From Clostridia bacterium (GTDB taxonomy: Bacteria; Bacillota; Clostridia; TANB77; CAG-508): 61,075 nt of DNA. Position numbers and translations under genes: made by a program. The notes below the pieces were generated by a model. It worked only from the letters and a program-made list of their open reading frames with translations. It was not told the origin of the DNA and searched no databases. Below are positions 8,291-15,784 of the stretch, one piece after another. The stretch is taken from positions 1 through 61,075 of the forward strand of contig JAGAED010000009.1 in assembly GCA_017613275.1 (NCBI GenBank), written 5' to 3'. Numbering within the stretch: the stretch's first letter is position 1; each line of letters opens with the position of its first letter.

Positions 8291-9805
8291 ATGAAAGAAA
8301 ACTTCGTAAATGAAATGATAAATAATAGAAGAAAATATCCGATTCTGTCAGTAAATAGTGACTTAATGGTAGAGGCTATTATAAATGGTGAATACAAAAG
8401 TGATTTTGCATTGATGCCACCAAGTGTTGCTCAAAAAAACATTGACAAATTGAATAATTACAAATTTATAGATATTGTTATTCAAATACCAAGCCCATTT
8501 AGGGGAACAGGAATAGATTTTTATATTATTCATTTTAAAAAAGATAAACCTAAAAAGTTGTTAACAGGAATTTTTCGTGGATTAGTATGTGAAAGAGAAT
8601 ATAAACGTTCGGCATTAGATTGGGAAACAAGCCTACAATTAACAGGAAACTTCACAGAAGATTTTACAGATTTGGTTAATAATGTAATACTTTTTTTAGA
8701 AAATAAGGATATAAAAAGAGAAGACTTAGATATTAATAATTATAAAGAGTTTGATACAAACTATTTAAATCCATTATATTATACGAAACAGGCAATAAAA
8801 ATTAGAAATGAATTAAAAGATCAAGACTATGTATTATTAAATGAGGTGGCAGATATAATAGCAACTCCTACAGATAAAGATATAGAAGCTAAATATATTG
8901 ATTCTAAGAAATTTTCATATCCATTAGTATATAGTAGTTTGGAAAAAACAAAAATAAAAAAAGCAACAAATATAATAAAAGGAGATATTATATGCCTTTT
9001 AATAGGCGATGTTCCAAAATTTTATTTATATAATGAAGATTATAAGGATATTTACATTAAAACTGGTAACTATTGTATATTAAGATGTAAAGAAGAAAAA
9101 TATAGATCATATTTAGTAAATTATTTAAATGATGAAAAAGCTAGACTTTACTTTGCAACAGTAAAAAAGGGGTGTTATATTCCTAATTTATCAAAGAATG
9201 ATTTAATGAGATTAAAAGTTATTATACCAACACAAGAAATGTTAGAAATAGCAGAAAAAACACAAGAATATACTATGAATCAAAAGAAATTATCACCATT
9301 TGAAGTAAATGAACTTATCAGATCAAGTTATAGTTATCAAGTAAAAAATGAATCTCAAAAAATGATAAATCACGATTTGATTTCTAAAATGTCTACATTA
9401 AAAATAGAAGCGCTTAAAAAGCTTATTAATGCTGATTTAGATGAAGTTAATGTTTGTTTTGAGAATGGAGCATATAAATCTGCAATAATATTATGTGGAT
9501 CAATATTAGAAGCAGTACTTTTAGATTGGCTTTCAGAGTATGAAAACACAGATGAAGTATCAGATATAGGTGTAGATAGAAACGGTAGAGATATGGGGTT
9601 GGCTAAAATAATTGCGAGATTAAGAGAAATTATAAAACCAGAATGGTATGAATCTAAAAAGGCTCATGAAATTAGAGAAACAAGAAATATGGTACATCCA
9701 AAAGAATGTATTAGAAATAACAAAAAGGTAACAGTTGAAGAATGTGAGAAAATAATAGAAGATTTAAAAGATATTTTAGAATCTAAGGAGAAAAGACATA
9801 GCTGA
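8291..9805 (+). CDS. Three-part protein: methylase-tail-like, HsdS-like and HEPN/DUF4145-like
   Basis: The 504-residue protein follows hsdS by 108 nt. Residues 1-165 contain IDIVIQIPSPFRGTGIDFYI, which resembles the stretch after NPPF in N6-adenine methylases (compare NTGTNVSVLFIDK in the neighbouring HsdM), but no NPPF or SAM motif is present. Residues 178-320 look like an HsdS target-recognition domain, with LLNEVADIIATP, GDIICLLIGDV and SKNDLMRLKVIIPTQEML. Residues 370-500 are helical with YKSAIILCGSILEAVLLDWL and HEIRETRNMVHPKE, typical of DUF4145/HEPN-like domains; R-x6-H is present. Its job may be a DNA-guided effector or accessory of the restriction system (inference). GAGGTG lies 7 nt before the ATG. 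The domain calls are by eye and only the HsdS-like part is fairly clear. Confidence 0.6.
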   Translation: MKENFVNEMINNRRKYPILSVNSDLMVEAIINGEYKSDFALMPPSVAQKNIDKLNNYKFIDIVIQIPSPFRGTGIDFYIIHFKKDKPKKLLTGIFRGLVCEREYKRSALDWETSLQLTGNFTEDFTDLVNNVILFLENKDIKREDLDINNYKEFDTNYLNPLYYTKQAIKIRNELKDQDYVLLNEVADIIATPTDKDIEAKYIDSKKFSYPLVYSSLEKTKIKKATNIIKGDIICLLIGDVPKFYLYNEDYKDIYIKTGNYCILRCKEEKYRSYLVNYLNDEKARLYFATVKKGCYIPNLSKNDLMRLKVIIPTQEMLEIAEKTQEYTMNQKKLSPFEVNELIRSSYSYQVKNESQKMINHDLISKMSTLKIEALKKLINADLDEVNVCFENGAYKSAIILCGSILEAVLLDWLSEYENTDEVSDIGVDRNGRDMGLAKIIARLREIIKPEWYESKKAHEIRETRNMVHPKECIRNNKKVTVEECEKIIEDLKDILESKEKRHS

Positions 9806-9837
9806 AAATTATATAAAAAGTAAAAAGGAGGATGAAA

Positions 9838-10503
9838 ATGGCTAAGGGAATTATATATTGTATGACAACGATTGTTCCTGGATTAGTAAAAATAGGAAAA
9901 ACTGGAAGTGAAAATTTTGAACAACGTATGTATAATTTAGAAAGAAATGGATATGTCAATGTAGTTGGGCTTAATAGAAGATTTGCAATAGAAGTAGAAG
10001 ATTATGATGAAAAAGAAATTTTGATTCATGAATTGTTTAGCAAAAGCAATGTACCTAATACAGAATTATTTGCTGTTGATGTAGAACTTGTAGTACAATT
10101 ATTATCTTCTTTAGAAGGGAAACAAGTATTTCCTAAATCTATAAGCAAAGAAGAAGTTTTTAATACAGCAACAGATGAAGTTCAAAGAGATGTAGATAAA
10201 GCAAATAGAATGCTAATACCTGATGGAACATATTATATATTTGATAAGAATGCTAAAGCATCAATGAGAGTGGAAAACGGAAATTTTATTGTAGAAAAGG
10301 GTAGTAAATGTTTGCCTTGTAATAAGGACTGGATGCCAGAAAGCAGAAAAAAGGCAAAAATAGAAAATGGAATTTTAACAGAAGATGTTATATGCAAATC
10401 TCCAAGTACTGCTGGTTGGGTAGTATTAGGAAATGCAAATAATGGATGGTTTACATGGAAGACAGAAGATGGAAAATTAATTGATATATTTAGAAAAAGA
10501 TAA
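9838..10503 (+). CDS. GIY-YIG (T5orf172-like) nuclease with DUF4357 domain
   Basis: The 221-residue protein begins with a compact GIY-YIG fold: GIIYCMTTIVPGLVKIGKT (residues 4-22) carries the IYC and VKIGKT halves, and an Arg (EQRMYNLE) follows about ten residues later. The C-terminal half (about 120-221) fits DUF4357, a domain often appended to R-M-associated proteins, with GTYYIFDKNAKASMRVENG, a KGSKC segment and SPSTAGWVVLGNANNGWFTW. The ATG at 9838 is 6 nt after AAAGGAGG; the ATG at 9832 touches the ribosome binding site and is unlikely. It probably cleaves DNA, perhaps in defence, and is co-transcribed with the preceding gene (26 nt from its stop). Confidence 0.75.
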   Translation: MAKGIIYCMTTIVPGLVKIGKTGSENFEQRMYNLERNGYVNVVGLNRRFAIEVEDYDEKEILIHELFSKSNVPNTELFAVDVELVVQLLSSLEGKQVFPKSISKEEVFNTATDEVQRDVDKANRMLIPDGTYYIFDKNAKASMRVENGNFIVEKGSKCLPCNKDWMPESRKKAKIENGILTEDVICKSPSTAGWVVLGNANNGWFTWKTEDGKLIDIFRKR

Positions 10504-10553
10504 TTGTACAAATATTCTTAAATAGAAATGATTTATAAAAAATAAAATAAAAC

Positions 10554-10582
10554 TTTCTTTTTTGGAAATAATATGATATAAT
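10554..10582 (+). promoter_or_regulatory. Promoter of the HTH-Fic unit
   Basis: Extended -10 TGA-TATAAT (10574-10582) with a weak TTTCTT -35 at 10554-10559 and a 17-bp spacer. It makes the Fic gene and the two membrane genes a transcription unit separate from the R-M operon. Confidence 0.55.
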
Positions 10583-10613
10583 AATATTAGATTCAGAAAG
10601 GAGAGTTTTTATT

Positions 10614-11549
10614 ATGCTAGGAGATAAAATTAAATTATATAGAGAAAACAAAAAAATGACTCAAAATGATATTGCGGATATTTTAGATGTTAGTGCTGGT
10701 ACAATTTCAAAATATGAATCAGGTGCTTTAGAACCTAGTATTGAATCATTAAAAAGGTTAGCAGAATTATTTGGAATATCAATTGATGAATTATTAAATG
10801 ACGAAAAAGAAAAACTTGATCTTTCAAAAATAAATGTATTAGACATACTTAGAGAACAAAAAGAAATGAAATTAAAGGGAAACTTATATCATCAAACTCA
10901 AGTTTCATTTGCATATAATACAAATCACATAGAAGGAAGTACATTGACAGAAGATCAAACAAGATATATTTTTGAAACAAATACTATTTTATTTGAAGGA
11001 GATACCATAGCAAAAGTAGATGATATATTGGAAACAGCTAATCATTTTAAATTAGTTGATTATATGCTAAATGTAGCAGATGAACCATTAACAGAAGAGA
11101 TGATGAAAATGTTTCATAAAATATTAAAAGAAGGAACAATGGATAGTAGAAAAGATTGGTTTAATGTAGGAGAATATAAAAAACTAGCAAATGAAGCGGG
11201 AACAATGCAAACCTCTTCACCTAAACAAACACCAAAAGATATGCAAAAATTAATGGAATGGTATAACTCTTTATCAGAAATAACAATAAAAGAAATAATT
11301 GAATTTCATGCAAGATTTGAAAAAATACATCCATTCCAAGATGGTAATGGTAGAGTAGGAAGAATGGTTGCCTTCAAAGAATGCTTGAAGAACAATATAG
11401 TTCCATTCATTATTTTAGACAAAGATAAATTGTTTTATTATAGAGGATTAAAAGAGTATCAAAATAAAACAGAAAAAGGATATTTAATTGACACTTGTTT
11501 AAATGCACAAGATCAATATTCAAGTATGATTGAATATTATTTAAAATAA
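10614..11549 (+). CDS. Fic-domain protein with N-terminal HTH (class II, self-inhibited)
   Basis: The 311 residues combine an XRE-type HTH (residues 1-65: MTQNDIADILDVSAGTISKYE) with a Fic domain. The Fic active loop is HPFQDGNGRVGR (about 239-250), matching HxFx(D/E)GNGRxxR, so AMPylation or related transfer of nucleotide phosphates to protein is expected. Upstream, TNHIEG (about 103-108) fits the inhibitory-helix motif (S/T)xxxE(G/N), placing it in class II with the inhibitor in the same chain. AAAGGAG precedes the ATG. The HTH suggests that it regulates its own promoter. It heads a three-gene unit with two membrane proteins. The target is unknown. Confidence 0.88.
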   Translation: MLGDKIKLYRENKKMTQNDIADILDVSAGTISKYESGALEPSIESLKRLAELFGISIDELLNDEKEKLDLSKINVLDILREQKEMKLKGNLYHQTQVSFAYNTNHIEGSTLTEDQTRYIFETNTILFEGDTIAKVDDILETANHFKLVDYMLNVADEPLTEEMMKMFHKILKEGTMDSRKDWFNVGEYKKLANEAGTMQTSSPKQTPKDMQKLMEWYNSLSEITIKEIIEFHARFEKIHPFQDGNGRVGRMVAFKECLKNNIVPFIILDKDKLFYYRGLKEYQNKTEKGYLIDTCLNAQDQYSSMIEYYLK

Positions 11550-11561
11550 CAGGAGGTATAA

Positions 11562-12026
11562 ATGAATTGGGAAAATTTAATAGAATTAATATTAAATAGT
11601 ATACAAATAATAGGTATTTTTATTGCTATTATAATTGGATTAGTAATTTCTAAAGTAATGGAACTAAAAAAAGAAAAAGAAGAAGTTTCTGATGCAATAG
11701 AAGATTTAGATAACGAATTAGAAACATTAAATAAACAATTTGAAGAGCTAAAAGAAGATAATTACAATTTTTATAAAGAAGATAATGTTTATGAGATGCT
11801 TGAATCATTATTAAAAGGGGAAGAATATAAATTTATCGATAATATTCCGTATGTAAGTATGGATGAACAAAAAGATTTTTTTGCTTATATTAAAGAATAT
11901 GGATCAAAAGTGTTTAGTTTTTTAGAAAATGATAAAAGCATGGAACAGTGCATGAAAGAATTGAAAGTTGAGTCGGGTTCAGTGGAAGAAACAATAATAG
12001 AAGAAATATATGATTGGAGGTATTAG
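11562..12026 (+). CDS. Membrane-anchored coiled-coil protein, unknown function
   Basis: This 154-residue protein has one N-terminal membrane helix (about 8-30, IQIIGIFIAIIIGLVISKVM) followed by a strongly charged coiled coil (about 35-70: KKEKEEVSDAIEDLDNELE). Next comes an acidic soluble tail rich in Glu, Lys and Tyr. I recognise no family. It begins 12 nt after the Fic stop with AGGAGG, and its stop lies 2 nt before the next start, so it is co-expressed with Fic and with a second membrane protein. Possible roles are a Fic target, an anchor or an effector; none is shown by the sequence. Confidence 0.65.
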   Translation: MNWENLIELILNSIQIIGIFIAIIIGLVISKVMELKKEKEEVSDAIEDLDNELETLNKQFEELKEDNYNFYKEDNVYEMLESLLKGEEYKFIDNIPYVSMDEQKDFFAYIKEYGSKVFSFLENDKSMEQCMKELKVESGSVEETIIEEIYDWRY

Positions 12027-12028
12027 TA

Positions 12029-12451
12029 ATGGATTTGGATATTTCAAAATTTGATTTTAAAGCACTATCTCGTTCTATGATTCCTAATCCAGTAATTCCT
12101 AATATACCTGATAAGGTTACAAGAATTACAAGTGCGATTGATAATATACAATACATAAATAGATTAAGAGATATGGACAATTTATACTTTCAAATTGAAA
12201 TGAAAAAGAAACAGAAAGATATATGTGAAAAAAGATTAAAAAGCATTATATCAACATTAGATATAAAAATAGGAATAGTTTTATCTTTAGTAATAATTAT
12301 TGTAAGTGTGATTATTCCATTTTTAATTGTAATGTTCCAAGATTGCATGAAACAACATCAAAGTGGAGTATTTATATATTTAATAATAAGTTTTATTTTT
12401 TCCATGATTTCAATGTCAATTTATTTATTAGTATTATGTCTAAAAAAATAA
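12029..12451 (+). CDS. Small two-helix membrane protein, unknown function
   Basis: The 140-residue protein has a soluble N-terminus with the Pro-rich stretch SMIPNPVIPNIPDKVTR and a basic helix (KKKQKDICEKRLKS). Two C-terminal membrane helices follow (about 80-102 and 113-136). The ATG at 12029 has GGAGG 8 nt upstream; a TTG at 12014 would sit before that ribosome binding site. It is the last gene of the Fic unit and is followed by a terminator 6 nt after its stop. No family is recognised. Together with the preceding coiled-coil protein it may form a membrane complex (inference). Confidence 0.65.
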   Translation: MDLDISKFDFKALSRSMIPNPVIPNIPDKVTRITSAIDNIQYINRLRDMDNLYFQIEMKKKQKDICEKRLKSIISTLDIKIGIVLSLVIIIVSVIIPFLIVMFQDCMKQHQSGVFIYLIISFIFSMISMSIYLLVLCLKK

Positions 12452-12457
12452 TTTTCT

Positions 12458-12485
12458 AGCAGGGTACAATATCCCTGCTTTTTTC
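12458..12485 (+). terminator. Rho-independent terminator of the Fic unit
   Basis: AGCAGGG (12458-12464) is matched by CCCTGCT (12473-12479) across an 8-nt loop and followed by a T run. It ends the accessory island's last unit. Confidence 0.85.
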
Positions 12486-12911
12486 ATCAATGATCTGTCA
12501 ACGAGTCGTATACGGAATGTATACATGATGTATCCAAATTGTATCCATCCAAAAGTGATTTTGGTATACCAAATGACAACCATTGGTCAACCAAAAAAAG
12601 CGGAAAAAGTTTTCATACATAACCTGAAAATACCAATATATTCCATAAAAATAAACGGCGGAAAAGCGGCGGAAATCTTAAAAGCGAACAATATATCGCA
12701 ATATTTCACGATATTTTAGAATAAGTTAAAACAAAGATACTCCTAGAGCTGTAACACTTTACAACATTTTGAAGATTTTTGAAATATCTCTAAATATTGG
12801 TCTATTCGGGCTCATAACCCCAAGGCCATTTTTTAATAATATTAACAGTCCAAATATTGCAAAACACCCTCAAATAATATATAATCAAAAAAGAAAGAAG
12901 GTAATCGCAAA
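12486..12911. other. Gene-poor island edge
   Basis: About 425 bp between the Fic-unit terminator and the DUF523 gene. A 64-codon open frame (12525-12719) has no ribosome binding site or recognisable product. Two GTATAC palindromes lie at about 12508 and 12519. The notable piece is a tRNA anticodon-arm-like segment (separate entry). No integrase or long repeat is visible. It is likely the boundary between acquired and core DNA. Confidence 0.4.
12805..12827 (+). other. tRNA-fMet anticodon-arm-like fragment, possible attachment scar
   Basis: CGGGCTCATAACCCCAAGG at 12807-12825 reproduces the anticodon arm of bacterial initiator tRNA (stem CGGG/CCCG, CAU anticodon, then AAGG) with one difference. 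No D arm, T arm or acceptor stem flanks it, so it is not a working tRNA gene. Its place at the island edge fits a leftover integration site in a tRNA gene (inference). Confidence 0.35.
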
Positions 12912-13337
12912 ATGATACTAGTAAGTGCATGTCTAGCAGGAATAAACTGCAAATACAACGGAGGAAACAACTACAATGAAAAAATATTTAAAATGGTAAA
13001 AAATGGAAAAGCAATACCTGTATGTGCGGAGCAACTTGGTGGATTAACTACGCCAAGAATTCCAGCAGAAATAAAAATAATAGATGGTAAAAAACACGCT
13101 ATAAATAAAAAAGGACAAGACGTAACAGAACAATTTGAAAAAGGTGCAAGAGAAATATTAGAATTAGCAAAAAAATTAGAAATTAAACAAGCAATTCTTC
13201 AACCTAGGAGTCCTTCATGCGGAGTAGGAAAAATATATAGTGGAAATTTTGATGGCAAATTGATAGACGGAAATGGATTTTTAGCAGAATTATTGTTAGA
13301 AAACGGAATTGAAGTATTAAGCGTTGATGAGATATAG
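12912..13337 (+). CDS. DUF523 family protein (YbbK-like)
   Basis: The 141-residue protein opens with MILVSACLAGINCKYNGGNN, the signature start of DUF523, including the two Cys of SACLAGxxCxY. ILQPRSPSCGVGKIYSG (about 96-112) supplies the third conserved Cys. VCAEQLGGLTTPRIPAEI is also family-typical. The conserved Cys residues suggest metal or Fe-S binding, but the function of the family is not established. The ribosome binding site is AAGAAGG. It is the first clearly core gene to the right of the island and ends at a terminator shared with the convergent sortase gene. Confidence 0.88.
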   Translation: MILVSACLAGINCKYNGGNNYNEKIFKMVKNGKAIPVCAEQLGGLTTPRIPAEIKIIDGKKHAINKKGQDVTEQFEKGAREILELAKKLEIKQAILQPRSPSCGVGKIYSGNFDGKLIDGNGFLAELLLENGIEVLSVDEI

Positions 13338-13350
13338 TTAAAAAGCAATA

Positions 13351-13390
13351 AAAAAGGCTTGTTATTTAGCCAAAATAACAAGTCTTTTTT
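13351..13390. terminator. Bidirectional terminator between DUF523 and sortase genes
   Basis: CTTGTTATTT (13358-13367) and AAATAACAAG (13373-13382) form a perfect 10-bp stem with an A run on the left and a T run on the right. It overlaps the sortase stop codon. Confidence 0.85.
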
Positions 13391-14183
13391 GTCCATTATT
13401 AGTACATGTAGATAATGCGATTTGTGGTTCATTTGTTGTATTTCTATCCAAATAAGAAAGATCATCAGAAGTTGTAATCATAGTTTCATAAACAGTATAA
13501 GATTTTGTAATACCATTAGCAGTAATTTTAATTGAATCGCCAACTCCTAAATTCTTATTATTTGAAAATAATTTTCCGTTCGAGTAATTATGACCAACAA
13601 TAATAGTTGTTCCGCTTACATTAATAGACCCAGTTGAATATAAAAAACATGAAGCTACTTCCATTCCAGCAGAAGAAACTTTTTGTAAAATAGGAAGATT
13701 TACACCTGTTTTAGGAATTACAATCGTACCAATTGAAACTTCACCAGCAGGAATAGAAGACTGTGCTTTTTCTGCTGTTGCTGGTTTCTCAGCAGGTTTT
13801 TGAGTTTGAACTTCCGTATTTGTAACTGTTTCTTTAGGAGTTTCTTTCTTAGCACTTTCTGCAGTTTTCCTTGAACTTGATGATCTGCTAGAAACTTCAT
13901 TTACAATAGTTTTTTCAACTTTTTTTGAGTCATTTTCTATATTAGATTTATTTTCATTTGTATTTTCAGAAGCTTTTTTATCTTCAAAAACATATGATTC
14001 CGGTATTTTTTGTTCATCAATTTTTGTTGAAACAATAGTATCATAGTCATTTGAAGAAGCTTTGCTATATGTGATCTCATTATATTCATCCTTTGTGAAA
14101 AATCCTATTACAACAAAAGAATTAATAATAATTAAAAGAAATAATATTAATCCAATTGCTGCATGTCTTTTTTTAATAGACAT
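13362..14183 (-). CDS. Sortase (class D-like)
   Basis: This 273-residue membrane-anchored transpeptidase has an N-terminal helix (about 8-30), a long Ser/Thr/Lys/Glu-rich spacer (about 50-145) and the catalytic beta-barrel. VSIGTIVIPKTGVNLPI begins the barrel, the catalytic His is in IIVGHNYSNG (about 197), the Cys in LSTCT (about 258) and the Arg in QKRLVIL (about 267). Sortases link proteins carrying an LPxTG-like signal to the wall. The ATG at 14183 is preferred because the GTG at 14195 overlaps the AAGGAG ribosome binding site. No LPxTG protein lies nearby; the giant surface protein at 48.6 kb lacks one. The gene has its own promoter and faces the DUF523 gene. Confidence 0.9.
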   Translation of the reverse strand: MSIKKRHAAIGLILFLLIIINSFVVIGFFTKDEYNEITYSKASSNDYDTIVSTKIDEQKIPESYVFEDKKASENTNENKSNIENDSKKVEKTIVNEVSSRSSSSRKTAESAKKETPKETVTNTEVQTQKPAEKPATAEKAQSSIPAGEVSIGTIVIPKTGVNLPILQKVSSAGMEVASCFLYSTGSINVSGTTIIVGHNYSNGKLFSNNKNLGVGDSIKITANGITKSYTVYETMITTSDDLSYLDRNTTNEPQIALSTCTNNGQKRLVILAK

Positions 14184-14222
14184 ACAATTTTTCACTCCTT
14201 ATATAATAAAAATTTCACTAAT

Positions 14223-14251
14223 ATTATATCATATTACTTAACATAAAACAA
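14223..14251 (-). promoter_or_regulatory. Promoter of the sortase gene
   Basis: Reading the minus strand: TTGTTT (14251-14246), a 17-bp spacer ending in TGA, then TATAAT (14228-14223), with the ribosome binding site following at 14200-14195. Confidence 0.7.
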
Positions 14252-14357
14252 GAGACGCGATAAAAAATGTATAATTATGATAATTTTCTCTTTTAAAATC
14301 CAGTTTAATATTATATAATTATGAATAGTTTTACAAAAGGAAAAACATGAAAAAGTA

Positions 14358-14366
14358 TGATATAAT
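14358..14366 (+). promoter_or_regulatory. Extended -10 promoter of the Ser/His-rich protein
   Basis: TGA-TATAAT at 14358-14366 fits the extended -10 pattern; no clear -35 is present at the right distance. The next start codon is 33 bp downstream. Confidence 0.5.
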
Positions 14367-14398
14367 ATTTAAAATCTATTTAGAATGGAGAAATGAAA

Positions 14399-15040
14399 AT
14401 GAGAAGTAGCCATAGCAGTCATCGAAGTAGTATGAGTAGATCACATCGTAGTAGTATGAGCCACAGAAGTAGCTTTAGTCATTCACACCATAGTAGTATG
14501 AGCAATAGAAATGGTTTTGGAGGAATACGCCACAATAGCATGCATAGAAGTTCATTAAGCGGTATGCATAAAAGTAGCCATAGCAGTATGCATCGTTCAA
14601 GTTTAAGCAGAAGGGCAAGCATCGGAACAATGATGTCACGCAGAAGCTCATTTAAACACAATGGAATATCAGATGCACATGCATTTGCTGTTGGAAAAGC
14701 TACAGGCGTAAATATAAATGGAAGTGCAAGAGGGGCACACGGAGCTGCTTTACATCGTAGTAGAGCAAGAAAAAATGCAAGATATACAAGCAGTGCAGGA
14801 TTCAAGTCAACACAATCTAACATGTCAAAAAGAAGAATAAAATTTTCACGCAACAGTAACAGATCAAGAAGATATAAATTCGACCCAATAAAAAACAACT
14901 TAAATATTGAAATTCCACTAAATAATTATTCAAAATATATAGGAATTTTTGCAATAATATTTATGATTTTTTTCGTGATAATGGTTATTATAATGGCTTC
15001 TTCTTTTACATCAAGAATTCATCATCCATTCTTACGTTAA
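14399..15040 (+). CDS. Ser/His/Arg-rich low-complexity membrane protein
   Basis: The 213 residues are strikingly biased. About residues 1-85 are built from HRSSM/HSSM-type repeats (SHRSSMSRSHRSSMSHRSSF), followed by a basic middle (KRRIKFSRNSNRSRRYKF) and one membrane helix near the C-terminus (about 182-205). The very basic, His-rich N-terminus could bind nucleic acid, metal or the anionic cell wall; nothing in the sequence decides. The ATG at 14399 is 8 nt after GGAG, while the ATG at 14393 is too close. The repeats are at protein level with varied codons, which argues for selected coding sequence. No family is recognised. Confidence 0.7.
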   Translation: MRSSHSSHRSSMSRSHRSSMSHRSSFSHSHHSSMSNRNGFGGIRHNSMHRSSLSGMHKSSHSSMHRSSLSRRASIGTMMSRRSSFKHNGISDAHAFAVGKATGVNINGSARGAHGAALHRSRARKNARYTSSAGFKSTQSNMSKRRIKFSRNSNRSRRYKFDPIKNNLNIEIPLNNYSKYIGIFAIIFMIFFVIMVIIMASSFTSRIHHPFLR

Positions 15041-15053
15041 AAGGGGAATATAA

Positions 15054-15101
15054 ATGAAAACAATAGAAGTAAGAGATGTGGAGGAAGACGAAGAAAGATA
15101 A
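15054..15101 (+). CDS. Very short acidic ORF (15 aa), doubtful
   Basis: The ATG at 15054 is preceded by AAAGGGG at good spacing and reads MKTIEVRDVEEDEER before TAA. It lies 13 nt after the Ser/His-rich gene. Its acidic composition contrasts with the very basic neighbour, but at this length it may be a leader or chance. Confidence 0.2.
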   Translation: MKTIEVRDVEEDEER

Positions 15102-15160
15102 TGATTTGGATTAATCCACAAATTATATAATTGTTGAAAATAAAAAAATGGAGGAAGAAA

Positions 15161-15718
15161 ATGAAAGAAGAATTTTTAAATTTATTAAAACAAGTAAAAA
15201 GAGAAGGAATGGAAGACTTAATAAAATTTATAGAAGAAAAAACAGACTTCTTTACAGCACCAGCAAGTACAAGATTTCATGGGAGTTTTGAAGGCGGACT
15301 TTTAGAGCACAGCATGAAGGTTTATGAAATATTAAAACACAAAGTTGAAACAAATATAGAACCACTAGATGTAAATCCTGAAACACTAATATTAGTGCCA
15401 CTTTTACATGATATTTGCAAAGTTAATTTTTATAAAGTCGACTATAGAAACGCAAAAAATGAACTAGGAGTTTGGGAAAAAGTGCCATATTACACAGTAG
15501 ATGACACAATTCCATACGGACATGGAGAAAAGTCTGTAATGATGATTACCGAATATCTTAAACTAACACCAGAAGAAAAATATGCAATCAGATGGCACAT
15601 GGGCTATACAGAACCAAAAGAGCTTTATAATACAATTGGTGCAGCATATAAAAAGTACCCACTTGCACTTTTAATGCATGAAGCAGATTTGGAAGCTACA
15701 TATTTCTATGATATTTAG
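15161..15718 (+). CDS. HD-domain phosphohydrolase
   Basis: The 185-residue HD-superfamily hydrolase shows ASTRFHGSFEGGLLEHSMKV (first metal His residues, about 38-57) and the signature HD in LLHDICKV (about 86). IPYGHGEKSV (about 117) and IRWHMGY (about 142) supply further metal-binding His. Such proteins hydrolyse nucleotides or phosphoester bonds; the substrate cannot be inferred. TGGAGGAAG lies just before the ATG at 15161; an upstream in-frame TTG at 15131 precedes the ribosome binding site and is rejected. The gene is followed by the promoter of the ABC-F gene. Confidence 0.8.
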   Translation: MKEEFLNLLKQVKREGMEDLIKFIEEKTDFFTAPASTRFHGSFEGGLLEHSMKVYEILKHKVETNIEPLDVNPETLILVPLLHDICKVNFYKVDYRNAKNELGVWEKVPYYTVDDTIPYGHGEKSVMMITEYLKLTPEEKYAIRWHMGYTEPKELYNTIGAAYKKYPLALLMHEADLEATYFYDI

Positions 15719-15731
15719 ACTTTCGATGTTA

Positions 15732-15760
15732 TTGACTATAAGCCAAAAATATAGTATAAT
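15732..15760 (+). promoter_or_regulatory. Promoter of the ABC-F ATPase gene
   Basis: TTGACT (15732-15737), 17-bp spacer, TATAAT (15755-15760). It is close to consensus and 25 bp before the start codon. Confidence 0.8.
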
Positions 15761-15784
15761 ACGCAAGATAGAGGAGGAGATAAA

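Noticed and set aside
12525..12719. 64-codon open frame at the island border
   Set aside because: No ribosome binding site, no promoter, odd composition and no recognisable product; treated as non-coding.
14399..14640. CRISPR-like or DNA tandem repeat in the Ser/His-rich gene
   Set aside because: The repetition is at peptide level with changing codons and irregular unit length; no spacers.
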